From positions 1 to 40,220 of the forward strand of contig DHOO01000129.1 of the NCBI GenBank assembly GCA_002409975.1: a stretch of DNA of 40,220 bases, in the 5' to 3' direction. The first letter of the stretch is position 1. Each line of letters opens with the position of its first letter. Position numbers and translations under genes: made by a program. The notes beneath the pieces were generated by a model that ran no database searches, was not told the origin of the DNA, and worked only from the letters and a program-made list of their open reading frames with translations. The stretch comes from Firmicutes bacterium UBA5388 (lineage in GTDB: Bacteria; Bacillota; UBA4882; UBA10575). This document shows positions 7,667-16,249 of the stretch, piece by piece.

Positions 7667-8516
7667 TATTATCCCCCCACTTTGGATTGAGGTTGATAAG
7701 CCCCGGATCACTTTTCACCCCTGGTACTCTCTTGCTGCTTGCGCCTTTTTTAGGATACTGCCGTCCAGTATGGTCCGTATAAGTCTCCCCTTCAAGTAAT
7801 AACTCGGAAATCGAAACGATAGAAAATCCTTTACGCTTTAGAAGCGGTAGTAACTGATTTACTGCTTGAGGAGTATTCTTTCCAGCATTATGAAAAAGAA
7901 TAATCGAACCGGTTTTAACCCGACTCGTTACCCTTTCAATCATCGCCTCAGCCGTTAAATCCTTCCAGTCTAGCGAATCCACGTCCCAAATAATCGTAGT
8001 ATAACCACAGGCTTTCGCTGTTTCAATTACTTTGTTATTGTATTCGCCAAAGGGCGGTCTAAAAAGAGTAGCGTTCTGCCCGGTTAATTCCTTAATTAGG
8101 TAATGGGTGCGAGTTAACTCAAAAGTAATTTCCTTCTCTGATCGGCTGTTCATATGTGGATGAGTATAGGAATGATTACCAAGCTCATGCCCGTCAATAG
8201 CAATTTTTTTTACCATTTCAGGAAACTTTTCAATCCATAAACCGCAGAGAAAAAAGGTAGTACGAACCTTATTGGCCTTTAGTATCCGCAGAAGTTCTTC
8301 AGTTTGATCCGCGCCCCAGGTCGCATCAAAAGAAAGTGCTACTTTTTGCCCTTCACTTTCGACAGAATAGATCGGTATGATCCGGTTACCTAGTAAAACT
8401 GAGACCTGCCGCGCAGTATTACGTAAAACTATGGGGTGAGAGTAAAACCAGAATAAAAAGGCCCCTAGTATAGCTAAACCAATAAGTTTAAAGCGAGATA
8501 TAACAAAAATACGCAT
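7638..8516 (-). CDS. PdaB-like polysaccharide deacetylase, membrane-anchored
   Basis: CE4 esterase-fold protein predicted to remove N-acetyl groups from peptidoglycan or a related glycan outside the membrane. A single N-terminal helix anchors it. The NodB domain covers most of the remainder: motif 1 LSFDATWG (PdaB-style, first Asp kept), motif 2 HSYTH with metal-ligand histidines, motif 3 RPPFGEYN, motif 4 DVDSLDW and motif 5 ILFHNAG. PdaB is needed for spore cortex maintenance in Bacillus, so a sporulation role is plausible by family. The start at 8516 follows GAGGG; an in-frame ATG at 8567 lacks a good site. It is followed by the catalytically altered paralogue, with overlap. Confidence 0.88.
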   Translation of the reverse strand: MRIFVISRFKLIGLAILGAFLFWFYSHPIVLRNTARQVSVLLGNRIIPIYSVESEGQKVALSFDATWGADQTEELLRILKANKVRTTFFLCGLWIEKFPEMVKKIAIDGHELGNHSYTHPHMNSRSEKEITFELTRTHYLIKELTGQNATLFRPPFGEYNNKVIETAKACGYTTIIWDVDSLDWKDLTAEAMIERVTSRVKTGSIILFHNAGKNTPQAVNQLLPLLKRKGFSIVSISELLLEGETYTDHTGRQYPKKGASSKRVPGVKSDPGLINLNPKWGDNNETDYLRAK

Positions 8517-8787
8517 TGCCGATCCCTCTTTACTTTTATCGGTAAAAAATATGTCAGGAAACGGCAAGGTAGAACTAAAAATAAAAACCAGATCATCTTA
8601 TTAGCGGTTTCACTACTCACGCATTCCAAACCAAGCAACCACCATTGTTTACTTTGCAAGTCGTCACCAAAAGGTTCCTTTCTTTCCTCACCGGAAGAAT
8701 AAAAATCGGAACAGATCTTACCAAAGAAAATAGGGCTATGGAAAAAACCCATAACCCTATCGATGAATAACCCCCTCCCGGACTTTA
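8517..8787. other. Intergenic region between lpxB and the deacetylase genes
   Basis: It holds the lpxB terminator (8726-8760) and the ribosome binding site of the PdaB-like gene. An open stretch across 8474-8752 on the minus strand would encode a 92-residue protein without recognisable features that overlaps the deacetylase start, so I do not call it. Confidence 0.6.
8726..8760 (-). terminator. Intrinsic terminator of the secA-prfB-lpxB operon
   Basis: On the minus strand ATAGGGTTATGG and CCATAGCCCTAT form a 12-bp stem (one G-U) around a T-rich loop, followed by TTTTC. It lies just after the lpxB stop. Confidence 0.8.
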
Positions 8788-9945
8788 TTATCTTTTTTGA
8801 GCAGCCTCGGCCATGACAATCTTTGCTACTCTTTCCATGATCCCTGGTGGACCAAGAAGTTCATTAATCCCAAGCAGTTCTTCTCTAACCTCCTCAACCA
8901 GCTCTTTTTGACCCAAAAATGACCGGAATTGGGAGGCGAGATTTTCAGCTGTCAACTCATCCTGAATTAACTCGGGCACTACCCGCCGTCCTTGTATTAG
9001 GTTAGGTAAAGCAACCATTACTGGTTTATTTCTCTGCTCTTTATTCCTCAATATTTGAAAAACAAAGGCCGAGAACTTAGTAATGCGGTAAGTTACAATT
9101 ATTGGTAAGCCAAGAAGAGCAGCTTCCAGAGTAGCAGTGCCGGAAGCCACTATTCCCAGATCAGCAGCAGCCATCAGATTATAAACATCTTCACTGCTTA
9201 TTGTTTTAACCAGACCTGGGTAAGCAGACAAGTAAGAACGGAGGCGCTCTCGTCCAATCGTAGGCGCTACCGGAAGAAAAAAACGTAATTTTTTATCTTC
9301 CAACGCTACTTGAGCAACAGCCTCAAGCATTACTGGGAGGATCTGTCGCACTTCCTGACTTCTACTTCCCGGCATCAGCAGAATTACTTTTTCTTCGTCT
9401 GTTACCCCCTGGGACTTCCGCCAAAGCTCTCGGTCAATCAGCGGTCTAACGCGATCTACCAACGGATGACCCACATAAGTTACTTTGACAGCATATTCTC
9501 GATAAAAATCAGCTTCAAAAGGGAGCACCGAAACCACGTGGCTAACACAGTTGGCAAGCCGAATGGCTCTACCTTTCCCATAAGCCCAGGCTGAAGGAGG
9601 GAAAATACAGACTACCGGGATGGAGAGCGCGGACGCCTGTTCCGCCAGTAAAAGATTAAAACCGCCAAAATCCACCCACACCATCACATCCGGACGGTTT
9701 TCTTTTAAAAAGCGGGTTAGCTGACTTAAGTATTTTTTAAAAGAAAAAAACTTTTTACCTATTTCCCAAAAGCCAATCGTACTATCGCTGGTTGGATCGA
9801 CAAGTAAGTCAGCCCCAGCTTCTGCCATTAAAGGACCGCCCATTCCCCAGATCTTAGCCTGAGAATCTTTCTTTCTAACTTCCCGAATTAGAGTAGCAGC
9901 ATGCATATCACCAGAGTACTCTCCGGCAGAAAAAAAGTACTTCAA
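8788..9945 (-). CDS. lpxB: Lipid-A-disaccharide synthase
   Basis: Glycosyltransferase (GT19) that joins UDP-2,3-diacylglucosamine and lipid X into lipid A disaccharide at the inner face of the membrane. At 385 residues it has full family length. Visible signatures are the N-terminal AGEYSGDMHAA, the PSAWAYGKGRA segment, the MPGSRSQEVRQILP loop and the nucleotide-binding ASGTATLEAALL. The gene overlaps the upstream DUF2993 gene by 4 bases (ATGA) and ends the operon. An lpxB gene in an otherwise Bacillota-like genome indicates an outer membrane with lipid A. The remaining lpx genes are not in the window. Confidence 0.95.
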   Translation of the reverse strand: MKYFFSAGEYSGDMHAATLIREVRKKDSQAKIWGMGGPLMAEAGADLLVDPTSDSTIGFWEIGKKFFSFKKYLSQLTRFLKENRPDVMVWVDFGGFNLLLAEQASALSIPVVCIFPPSAWAYGKGRAIRLANCVSHVVSVLPFEADFYREYAVKVTYVGHPLVDRVRPLIDRELWRKSQGVTDEEKVILLMPGSRSQEVRQILPVMLEAVAQVALEDKKLRFFLPVAPTIGRERLRSYLSAYPGLVKTISSEDVYNLMAAADLGIVASGTATLEAALLGLPIIVTYRITKFSAFVFQILRNKEQRNKPVMVALPNLIQGRRVVPELIQDELTAENLASQFRSFLGQKELVEEVREELLGINELLGPPGIMERVAKIVMAEAAQKR

Positions 9946-10658
9946 CCCTTACCCCCCTCCCGCTCTTCACGCCACTCCATTTTAATGACTCCTGGTTTAA
10001 TCTGAAAGGTGTCCAACCGTACCGGCCAGGGCATTTCAAGAGGAAACTCCCATGTTATTTTACTGACGTATCTTTTAAAAAGTCCTGACAACAGAGGAAC
10101 CCCGCCTACTTTTAAACCAATAGGAGTAAGACGAAGACTTTGATCCGAGGCCTTTTCAAGATAAGCAGTAGCGCTAAAGGGTAGCCTCCCTTGACCTAAA
10201 AGATCGAGAGAGCCTTTAAGTTCCACCTGTCCTTCTTCTAAAAAAATAGTTGGCTCTATCTCCGGGAGGTCTTTCCTGATCATTGCTGTCAGTTCATTTT
10301 CCGGAATTTTAAGGGATAAGAAGGTCTCTTTGAGCTCACGTATTTCCAACTTACCCTTAAATAACAGAGCGCCGGCATCAAAACGCATCCCCTTACTTTG
10401 AAGAGAAAGCTCTTGAAACACAGGTCCCTCAGGAAATCCTAATCTCACTGCTGAAAAGGAAAACTCTCTGACCTGCCCTTTAAAAAAATCACTAATTGAC
10501 ATCGGCGCCAGCTTGAACTCGAGATTCTCCTCCACCTGAGCTTGTTGTTTTAAAGAGTTCTTTATATTCCTCTCGACCGCCCGTGTCAGAAGAGAGCCGC
10601 CGGAAAAAAGACCAGTGAGCAGAAAAAAGAGACTGATCCCGATTATTCGCTTATCCAC
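9942..10658 (-). CDS. DUF2993 (LmeA-like) lipid-binding protein
   Basis: 238-residue protein with an N-terminal hydrophobic signal/anchor followed by a predicted beta-rich domain with the repeated amphipathic pattern of the DUF2993/LmeA family (for example LAPMSISDFFKGQVREFSFS and the ALLFKGKLEIRELKETFLS region). Relatives bind phospholipid in the cell envelope; LmeA affects mannan assembly in mycobacteria. Its coupling to lpxB (4-base overlap) and its position just after prfB suggest an envelope-lipid role, possibly lipid handling between the membranes. Family assignment rests on overall pattern rather than a catalytic motif. Confidence 0.7.
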   Translation of the reverse strand: MDKRIIGISLFFLLTGLFSGGSLLTRAVERNIKNSLKQQAQVEENLEFKLAPMSISDFFKGQVREFSFSAVRLGFPEGPVFQELSLQSKGMRFDAGALLFKGKLEIRELKETFLSLKIPENELTAMIRKDLPEIEPTIFLEEGQVELKGSLDLLGQGRLPFSATAYLEKASDQSLRLTPIGLKVGGVPLLSGLFKRYVSKITWEFPLEMPWPVRLDTFQIKPGVIKMEWREEREGGKG

Positions 10659-10678
10659 TTTGTTAACACCTTTTTCTT

Positions 10679-11789
10679 TTAGCCCACATTATATTTAGAT
10701 CGCAAAAAAGCTTCGATAAACAAGTCGATATCCCCATCCATCACTACCTGAATGTTTCCGGTTTCCACTTCGGTTCGATGATCCTTTACTAGGGTATAAG
10801 GACAGAAAACATAAGAACGAATCTGACTTCCCCAAGCAATCTCCCGTTGTTCCCCCTTGATCTGGTCGATCTTCTCCTGCTGTTCTTTTCTATATAATTC
10901 CGCTAATTTAGCTTTTAAGAGTCTCATCGCTGTATCTTTGTTTTGAAATTGAGAACGCTCATTCTGACAGGAAACCACAATGCCCGTAGGGAGATGAGTT
11001 AAGCGCACAGCGGAATCGGTTTTGTTAACATGTTGTCCGCCGGCCCCTCCTGAGCGGAAGGTATCTAGTTTGAGATCTTCAGGTCTAATTTCTACTTCAA
11101 ACTCATCATTGAATTCGGGCATAACATCAATAGAAGAAAAGGAGGTATGACGTCGCCCCGACGCATCAAATGGCGAAATTCTAACCAAGCGGTGCACTCC
11201 TTTTTCCCCGCGAAGATTACCAAAAACATTTTCTCCCTGGATAAAAAGGGTAGCGCTTTTGATCCCCGCTTCATCCCCAGGAAGCAAATCAATGAGATCA
11301 ACCTTAAAATTTTTTCTCTCCGCCCATCTCGTATACATCCGCAGCAAAATACTCGCCCAATCCTGAGATTCTGTTCCCCCCGCTCCTGGATGAATAGTAA
11401 GATAGGCATTACTCCGGTCAAACTCCCCCTTAAACAAAGTACGGAGTTCCATCTGATCTAACTTTAAAACTAAATCTCCGACACTAAGTTCAACTTCGGA
11501 AACTACCTCTTCATCATTCTCAGATAAAGCCAGTTCTAACAAATCTTGGAGTTCCTGGAGGCTAGTCTCCCACTCACTAATAGTGCTAATCTCTTCGCGA
11601 TATCGATTTAATTCCTGCAAAACCTTCTGCGCATTGTCTTGGTCTAACCAAAAATCCGGTTTGGCCGCTTCTGCTTCTAATTCTATTACTCGCTTACTCT
11701 TATGATCGAGGTCAAAGAAACCCCCTCATTTTTTTCACTCTCGACAAAGAATTATCAATCTGATTTCTTAATTCCGCTGGTTCAATCAT
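10679..11789 (-). CDS. prfB: Peptide chain release factor 2 (programmed +1 frameshift)
   Basis: RF2 ends translation at UGA and UAA. The gene is in two frames: a 27-codon leader from ATG (11789, or 11795 as MRM...) beginning MIEPAELRNQIDNSL and ending at an in-frame TGA (11712-11714), then the main frame LDLDHKSKRVIELE. The main frame contains the RF2 tripeptide region (SPFDASGRRHTSF) and the GGQ loop (RSGGAGGQHVNKTDSAVRLTH), whose Gln enters the peptidyl-transferase centre. A +1 shift joins them into about 370 residues, the usual size. AAGGGAG precedes the start. The gene follows secA by about 50 bases, the common Bacillota order. Confidence 0.96.
11710..11729 (-). promoter_or_regulatory. 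prfB autoregulatory +1 frameshift site
   Basis: The minus strand reads ATG AGG GGG TTT CTT TGA C. A Shine-Dalgarno-like AGGGGG sits just upstream of the slippery CTT followed by TGA. When RF2 is scarce the ribosome shifts +1 from CTT to TTT and continues in the main frame. It matches the classic bacterial RF2 site in all its elements. Confidence 0.95.
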
Positions 11790-11840
11790 CCTCATCAACT
11801 CCCTTATCTCAATCCATACCTGTAAATTAGTAACTTGTCC

Positions 11841-14477
11841 TTAAGCATTAGCTCCACAACATTTTTTATATTTTTTTCCACTACCACAAGGACAAGGAGC
11901 ATTACGCCCCACTTTTTGCCCAGTTTTCCTTTGAACGACACTAATCTGCCCATCTTCTCCTCTATTTGTAACTACATTTCTAACTCTCCTTTGTTGCTTA
12001 GGACTTTCTTCCGTCAGTTCCATCTTAAAAACAAACCTGACCACATCTTCCTTGATTGCGGAAAGTAGATCCTGAAACATCTGGTAAGATTCAATTTTAT
12101 AAACCACTAATGGATCTTGTTGTCCATACGCCCGTAGGCCAATCCCCTCCCGCAGATCATCCATATTTTGTAAATGATCAATCCAGAGGGTATCAATGGT
12201 TCTTAACATCACGTATCGTTCAAAAGCACGTAAAGTTTCTGAGCCGATCCGTTTTTCTTTTTCTTCGTAAAACTTCATCGCTTCTTCGACAAGATACTCT
12301 TTTAATTGCTCAGTTCGACCATTAGCTACCTCTACTAACTGGTGCTCAGATATGGATTTCGCCGGCAGAAACATCTGTTCGGCAGAGTTTAGAATCCCTG
12401 TATACTCCCATTCTTCAGCAAGCCTGGCATCGGTATGGGAGAGAACCAAGTGTTCAATAACTGATTGTAAAGCTTCAACCACATGATCTTTAAGATCCTC
12501 ACCCATTAGCAATTTATGTCTTAACCCATAAATGGTCTCCCTTTGCTTATTTAAAACATCATCATATTCCAAGACTTGCTTACGAATTTCAAAGTTTCTG
12601 GCTTCCACTTTACGTTGAGCATTCTCAATTGCTTTCGCGATCCGTGGATGTTCGATTGGCATCTCTTCTTCCCAACCTAAACGTTCCATCCATTGGACAA
12701 TCATTTCTCCCCCGAATAAACGCATCAAATCATCATTCATCGCCACAAAAAACCGGGAAGAACCGGGATCGCCCTGACGGCCTGCTCTACCTCGTAGCTG
12801 GTTATCAATTCGGCGACTCTCATGACGTTCCGTACCGATGATATGAAGCCCGCCAAGGTTAACCACCTGTTCATGTTCACGTTCAGTAATTGCTTTCGCT
12901 TCTTGTCTGGCCGTTTCAATCTGCTCAGCAGTAGCCTCCTCGGGATTAACCTTTTTTTTCAAGATCTCTCTGGCTAATGCTTCGGTATTGCCGCCTAAGA
13001 TAATGTCTGTTCCTCGTCCGGCCATATTAGTAGCAATGGTAACCGCGCCCAACCTTCCCGCCTGTGCAATGATCTCTGCTTCTTTCTCGTGATATTTAGC
13101 GTTTAAAACCTGATGAGGGATACCCTTCTTTTTTAGAATCGCAGAAAGGGCTTCCGACTTTTCAATAGAAATCGTCCCCACCAGTACCGGACGACCTGTT
13201 TTATGGACTTCTTCAATCTCATTAATAACCGCCCTAAATTTCGCCTCATCATTTTTATAGACCACATCAGGATGGTCAGTCCTAATCATCGGTAGGTTAG
13301 TAGGGATTACCACCACTTCCAACCCATAGATCTTGCGGAATTCGATCTCCTCAGTCTCCGCCGTTCCGGTCATGCCAGCTAATTTATCATACATTCGGAA
13401 GTAATTTTGAAAAGTAATCGTCGCTAAAGTTTGGCTTTCCCGTTCAATCTTCACATTTTCCTTCGCTTCAATGGCCTGATGTAATCCTTCACTATATCTC
13501 CGTCCAAACATCAACCTACCGGTAAACTCATCCACAATAATAACCTGACCATCTTTAACCACATAATCCCGGTCTCTTTTCATCAATTCTTTAGCCTTTA
13601 AAGCTTGAGTTAAGTGATGAATAAGATTAGTATGCTCTGGGGCATACAAGTTCTCAACGCCTAACATCTTTTCAGCTTTGGCAACGCCCTCTTCAGTAAC
13701 TGCTACCGCATGAGCCTTTTCATCAACAGTATAATCATCTTCTCTCCTTAATCGATTAGCTACTCTTGTAAACCCAGCGTATAGATTGGTTGATTCTCCA
13801 GCCTGCCCGGAAATAATCAAAGGAGTTCGGGCTTCGTCGATCAAAATACTGTCAACCTCGTCCACGATCGCAAAATTTCTCCTTTGAACCAATTCCTCTT
13901 GAGCAATAGCCATATTATCGCGGAGATAATCAAACCCAAACTCATTATTGGTTCCGTAAGTGATATCAGAATTATAAGCGACTCTCCGTTCATCAGCGTT
14001 AAGCTGATGGAGAATCACGCCCACCGACAGACCAAGAGAACGATAGATCCTACCCATCCACTCACTATCACGTTTGGCCAAATAATCATTGACAGTCACA
14101 ATGTGAACCCCTCGTCCGGTCAGAGCATTAAGGTAAGCAGGCAGGGTAGCGGCTAATGTCTTACCCTCTCCGGTTTTCATCTCGGCAATCTTTCCTTCAT
14201 GTAAGACTAATCCGCCAATCAACTGAACATCATAATGCCTTTGTCCTAATGATCTTTTTGCCGCCTCCCGTACGGTCGCAAAAGCTTCGGGCAATAGAGC
14301 ATCTATTGTTTCTCCGTTATTTAAGCGACTCTTAAATTCCCCGGTTTTTCCTCGCAATTGATCATCACTAAGTTTAATAAACTCCGGTTCCAGTTGATTA
14401 ATCCTGTCCACCAGAGGAGCTATTCTATTTAATTCCTTCTGATTAGTATCCCACATATTCCTAAGGAAATTTAACAT
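11841..14477 (-). CDS. secA: Preprotein translocase ATPase SecA
   Basis: Motor of the Sec pathway, driving unfolded proteins through SecYEG. The protein is 878 residues from the chosen start. Visible are Walker A (MKTGEGKTLAATLP), Walker B (VDEVDSILIDEARTPLIIS), the preprotein cross-linking domain, the second ATPase half (TNMAGRGTDIILGG, GTERHESRRIDNQLRGRAGRQGD), the scaffold/wing domains and a C-terminal zinc-binding SEC-C motif (CPCGSGKKYKKCC). The ATG at 14477 has AGAGAGG at good spacing; a TTG at 14501 in frame is less likely. It heads the secA-prfB-DUF2993-lpxB operon and has a long leader with its own promoter. Confidence 0.97.
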   Translation of the reverse strand: MLNFLRNMWDTNQKELNRIAPLVDRINQLEPEFIKLSDDQLRGKTGEFKSRLNNGETIDALLPEAFATVREAAKRSLGQRHYDVQLIGGLVLHEGKIAEMKTGEGKTLAATLPAYLNALTGRGVHIVTVNDYLAKRDSEWMGRIYRSLGLSVGVILHQLNADERRVAYNSDITYGTNNEFGFDYLRDNMAIAQEELVQRRNFAIVDEVDSILIDEARTPLIISGQAGESTNLYAGFTRVANRLRREDDYTVDEKAHAVAVTEEGVAKAEKMLGVENLYAPEHTNLIHHLTQALKAKELMKRDRDYVVKDGQVIIVDEFTGRLMFGRRYSEGLHQAIEAKENVKIERESQTLATITFQNYFRMYDKLAGMTGTAETEEIEFRKIYGLEVVVIPTNLPMIRTDHPDVVYKNDEAKFRAVINEIEEVHKTGRPVLVGTISIEKSEALSAILKKKGIPHQVLNAKYHEKEAEIIAQAGRLGAVTIATNMAGRGTDIILGGNTEALAREILKKKVNPEEATAEQIETARQEAKAITEREHEQVVNLGGLHIIGTERHESRRIDNQLRGRAGRQGDPGSSRFFVAMNDDLMRLFGGEMIVQWMERLGWEEEMPIEHPRIAKAIENAQRKVEARNFEIRKQVLEYDDVLNKQRETIYGLRHKLLMGEDLKDHVVEALQSVIEHLVLSHTDARLAEEWEYTGILNSAEQMFLPAKSISEHQLVEVANGRTEQLKEYLVEEAMKFYEEKEKRIGSETLRAFERYVMLRTIDTLWIDHLQNMDDLREGIGLRAYGQQDPLVVYKIESYQMFQDLLSAIKEDVVRFVFKMELTEESPKQQRRVRNVVTNRGEDGQISVVQRKTGQKVGRNAPCPCGSGKKYKKCCGANA

Positions 14478-14512
14478 TAAATCATTCCTCTCTTCCAACA
14501 ACCTCTTATCCT

Positions 14513-14566
14513 CTACGGTTTGCCCGCCAAAATCCGCTTCGCACTCGTTTTTTTAATTGGAGTCAT
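14513..14566 (-). CDS. Possible 17-residue leader peptide upstream of secA
   Basis: An ATG-initiated open stretch encodes MTPIKKTSAKRILAGKP and stops 35 bases before the secA ATG, inside the secA leader. Five of 17 residues are basic. A GGGG stretch lies about 10 bases upstream, a weak ribosome binding site. It could be an upstream control peptide (compare SecM and VemP as a principle, without sequence similarity) or chance. Confidence 0.25.
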   Translation of the reverse strand: MTPIKKTSAKRILAGKP

Positions 14567-14733
14567 CAGACGGTTTCCCCATCACGATAATAAATTAATT
14601 TTCACTTCCATTTATGCTTTTCTGGTCTAATCACAATATAAACCGACAAACCCCGAATGTTGCCCGTAGTCAGCGCTTAACCATTGGTTCAAATTAAAGA
14701 ATTATGCAACTTCCTCTATTTACATAACGAGCG

Positions 14734-14793
14734 ATCAAAAAAAAGGTTTCCCCCTACTTTTGATATTATATCATTGCCCCATCTTCGAAACAA
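14734..14793 (-). promoter_or_regulatory. secA promoter and promoter-proximal hairpin
   Basis: On the minus strand TTGTTT (14788-14793) and TATAAT (14765-14770) are 17 bases apart, giving transcript start near 14757 and a leader of about 280 bases. Immediately after the -10 box, ATCAAAA...GG and CC...TTTTGAT (14764 to 14734) form an imperfect hairpin ending in a T-rich strand. It could cause early termination or stabilise the 5' end. The rest of the leader (14567-14733) shows no known riboswitch that I recognise. Confidence 0.6.
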
Positions 14794-14810
14794 CAAAGAT
14801 TCTTTTGAAA

Positions 14811-14838
14811 TAAAAAAGGACCCTTTAATGAAAAGTCC
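14811..14838 (-). terminator. Terminator of the glutamate-fermentation operon
   Basis: The minus strand reads GGACTTTT-CATT-AAAGGGTCC (two G-U pairs) followed by six T. It lies 120 bases after the last operon gene and just before the secA promoter, cleanly separating the two transcripts. The stretch between 14839 and 14961 has no gene that I can see. Confidence 0.75.
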
Positions 14839-14961
14839 GTAACAACTACCTCTCGTCGCTGGCCACTTGTCACTCGTGCTGAATGACAATCTTTGCCCGC
14901 CGGTTCCGGATTGCCGTTCTATTTCATCCTTTCATATACTCAGCATGGCTAAGGTTAACGA

Positions 14962-15888
14962 CTAACCGAAACCTAAATTGTTTAAAGCCCCAATCTCCGT
15001 AGACCGTTCTTTTCCTATTAACCCTACTAACAGATAATGGCCGGAGAGGGGATCAAAGATAAACTCTTTAACCAGGTGAAAACCTTCAATCTCAGCGGTA
15101 TTGTTAATATGGAGGCGCGGACCGGTACAAGCCAGCTTTTTTTGACCGATGGTAATATGGTCATCATCGAAAAAACTAACCGCCAATCCTTCCTTAATAT
15201 ACTGGCCAACCTGTTTTTCCAGCAGCTCAAGATCAAAATCAGGTTTCATCGGAAACTCCAAGACAAAACCGTGTTTAACATCATCATGGGCCACAGGCTC
15301 CTGTTCACCCATTTCACTAAGGACCATCCCTGTCAGATCTTCAGCTGTATGCGCCATGCGTCGTAATTTCAGTGATTTAAAGACGATACCAGCCATCTCG
15401 TCGGGAGGAGGCCCGAAAATGCTCGGTCGGGTTACAATCACCTCTTCCCCAATCCCCAATAGTAACTCGGCATTAATCTCTAGCAAGGGGTAAATTAACT
15501 CGAAATGTTCCACTACTACCCGTCTTTTTTTAGCCATAGCCTGCTTAATCGCTTCCGCCAACCGATAAGCTGGGGTAAATGCTAATTCAAATCTTATATC
15601 CACATGATAAGAATGATCAGAAAACTCTCCCTCTTCGGCGTGAGTCAGCAGTGGTAAGGGACGAATATTAATCCCCGCATCATCGTTTGTTAGTTCTAAA
15701 CCAGGAAACATCCCCTTGATTAATAATGATTTTCCTGCCCCCGCATCGCCGATTACCCCGATCAGACGATCTAATGGGCTTAAATGGCGCTGTCCCAGCA
15801 AATATCCCAGGCTAAGCAACCGTTTTTTCCCACGAGGAGCAAAATAGACGGCGTACATTAAAGATTCATGGGTAATGGCGATTACCAT
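14962..15888 (-). CDS. P-loop protein of the glutamate mutase operon, function unknown
   Basis: 308-residue soluble protein with an apparent Walker A motif GDAGAGKSLL (about 47-56) in a region that reads like a small NTPase or kinase domain. A short Asp/Glu- and His-containing stretch (HAEEGEFSDHSYHVD) follows. The C-terminal third is unlike common NTPases; I recall relatives annotated as carrying an alanyl-tRNA synthetase second additional domain, but cannot verify this. It is the last gene of the glutamate mutase cluster, 37 bases after DUF4387, with GGAGGTGG upstream. Its presence where the cobalamin-mutase chaperone MutL is missing makes a mutase-maintenance role conceivable; this is inference. 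Confidence 0.6.
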   Translation of the reverse strand: MVIAITHESLMYAVYFAPRGKKRLLSLGYLLGQRHLSPLDRLIGVIGDAGAGKSLLIKGMFPGLELTNDDAGINIRPLPLLTHAEEGEFSDHSYHVDIRFELAFTPAYRLAEAIKQAMAKKRRVVVEHFELIYPLLEINAELLLGIGEEVIVTRPSIFGPPPDEMAGIVFKSLKLRRMAHTAEDLTGMVLSEMGEQEPVAHDDVKHGFVLEFPMKPDFDLELLEKQVGQYIKEGLAVSFFDDDHITIGQKKLACTGPRLHINNTAEIEGFHLVKEFIFDPLSGHYLLVGLIGKERSTEIGALNNLGFG

Positions 15889-15925
15889 CTCCTTACCACC
15901 TCCTTCTTTACCATAACCGCTATTT

Positions 15926-16249
15926 TTATAAAGTAAACTTCATGTCAAGAAGAGGAGCATGTTGTTGGGCGCCGTAAACATCAGTCTCGCCCAAATCTCC
16001 AGAAGGAATGGGACGTTGGAGGTTAATTTTAATTGCCTTCGCCGGAGGAAAGGGAATCACCCTTAAGACAGTCGAAGGTTCAATCCCGTACAGCTCAGCA
16101 ATAGACTCTTTAGTGAATACTTTCCGCGCCCAAACCTTTTGAAAAATATCATGATCGCGAAAGATAATATCTAAAGTTAATTCGTAGGGACCAGAATTTT
16201 TACTCCGGATAACCTCTGCCACCTCGATCAGTTTAACCACTAAGTCCAC
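15926..16249 (-). CDS. DUF4387 protein
   Basis: 107-residue protein recognisable by the N-terminal pattern IRSKNSGPYELTLDIIF and the central VFTKESIAELYGI. DUF4387 occurs as a separate gene or fused behind the AtuA/DUF1446 family. Here the GTG start overlaps the AtuA-like gene by 17 bases, so the two are translationally coupled and probably form a complex. The reaction is not established to my knowledge. The operon context suggests a role downstream of methylaspartate/mesaconate. Confidence 0.85.
   Translation of the reverse strand: MDLVVKLIEVAEVIRSKNSGPYELTLDIIFRDHDIFQKVWARKVFTKESIAELYGIEPSTVLRVIPFPPAKAIKINLQRPIPSGDLGETDVYGAQQHAPLLDMKFTL

Noticed and set aside
8474..8752. 92-residue open stretch between lpxB and the PdaB-like gene (minus)
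   Set aside because: It overlaps the lpxB terminator and the deacetylase start, has no ribosome binding site or recognisable features, and its composition looks random.
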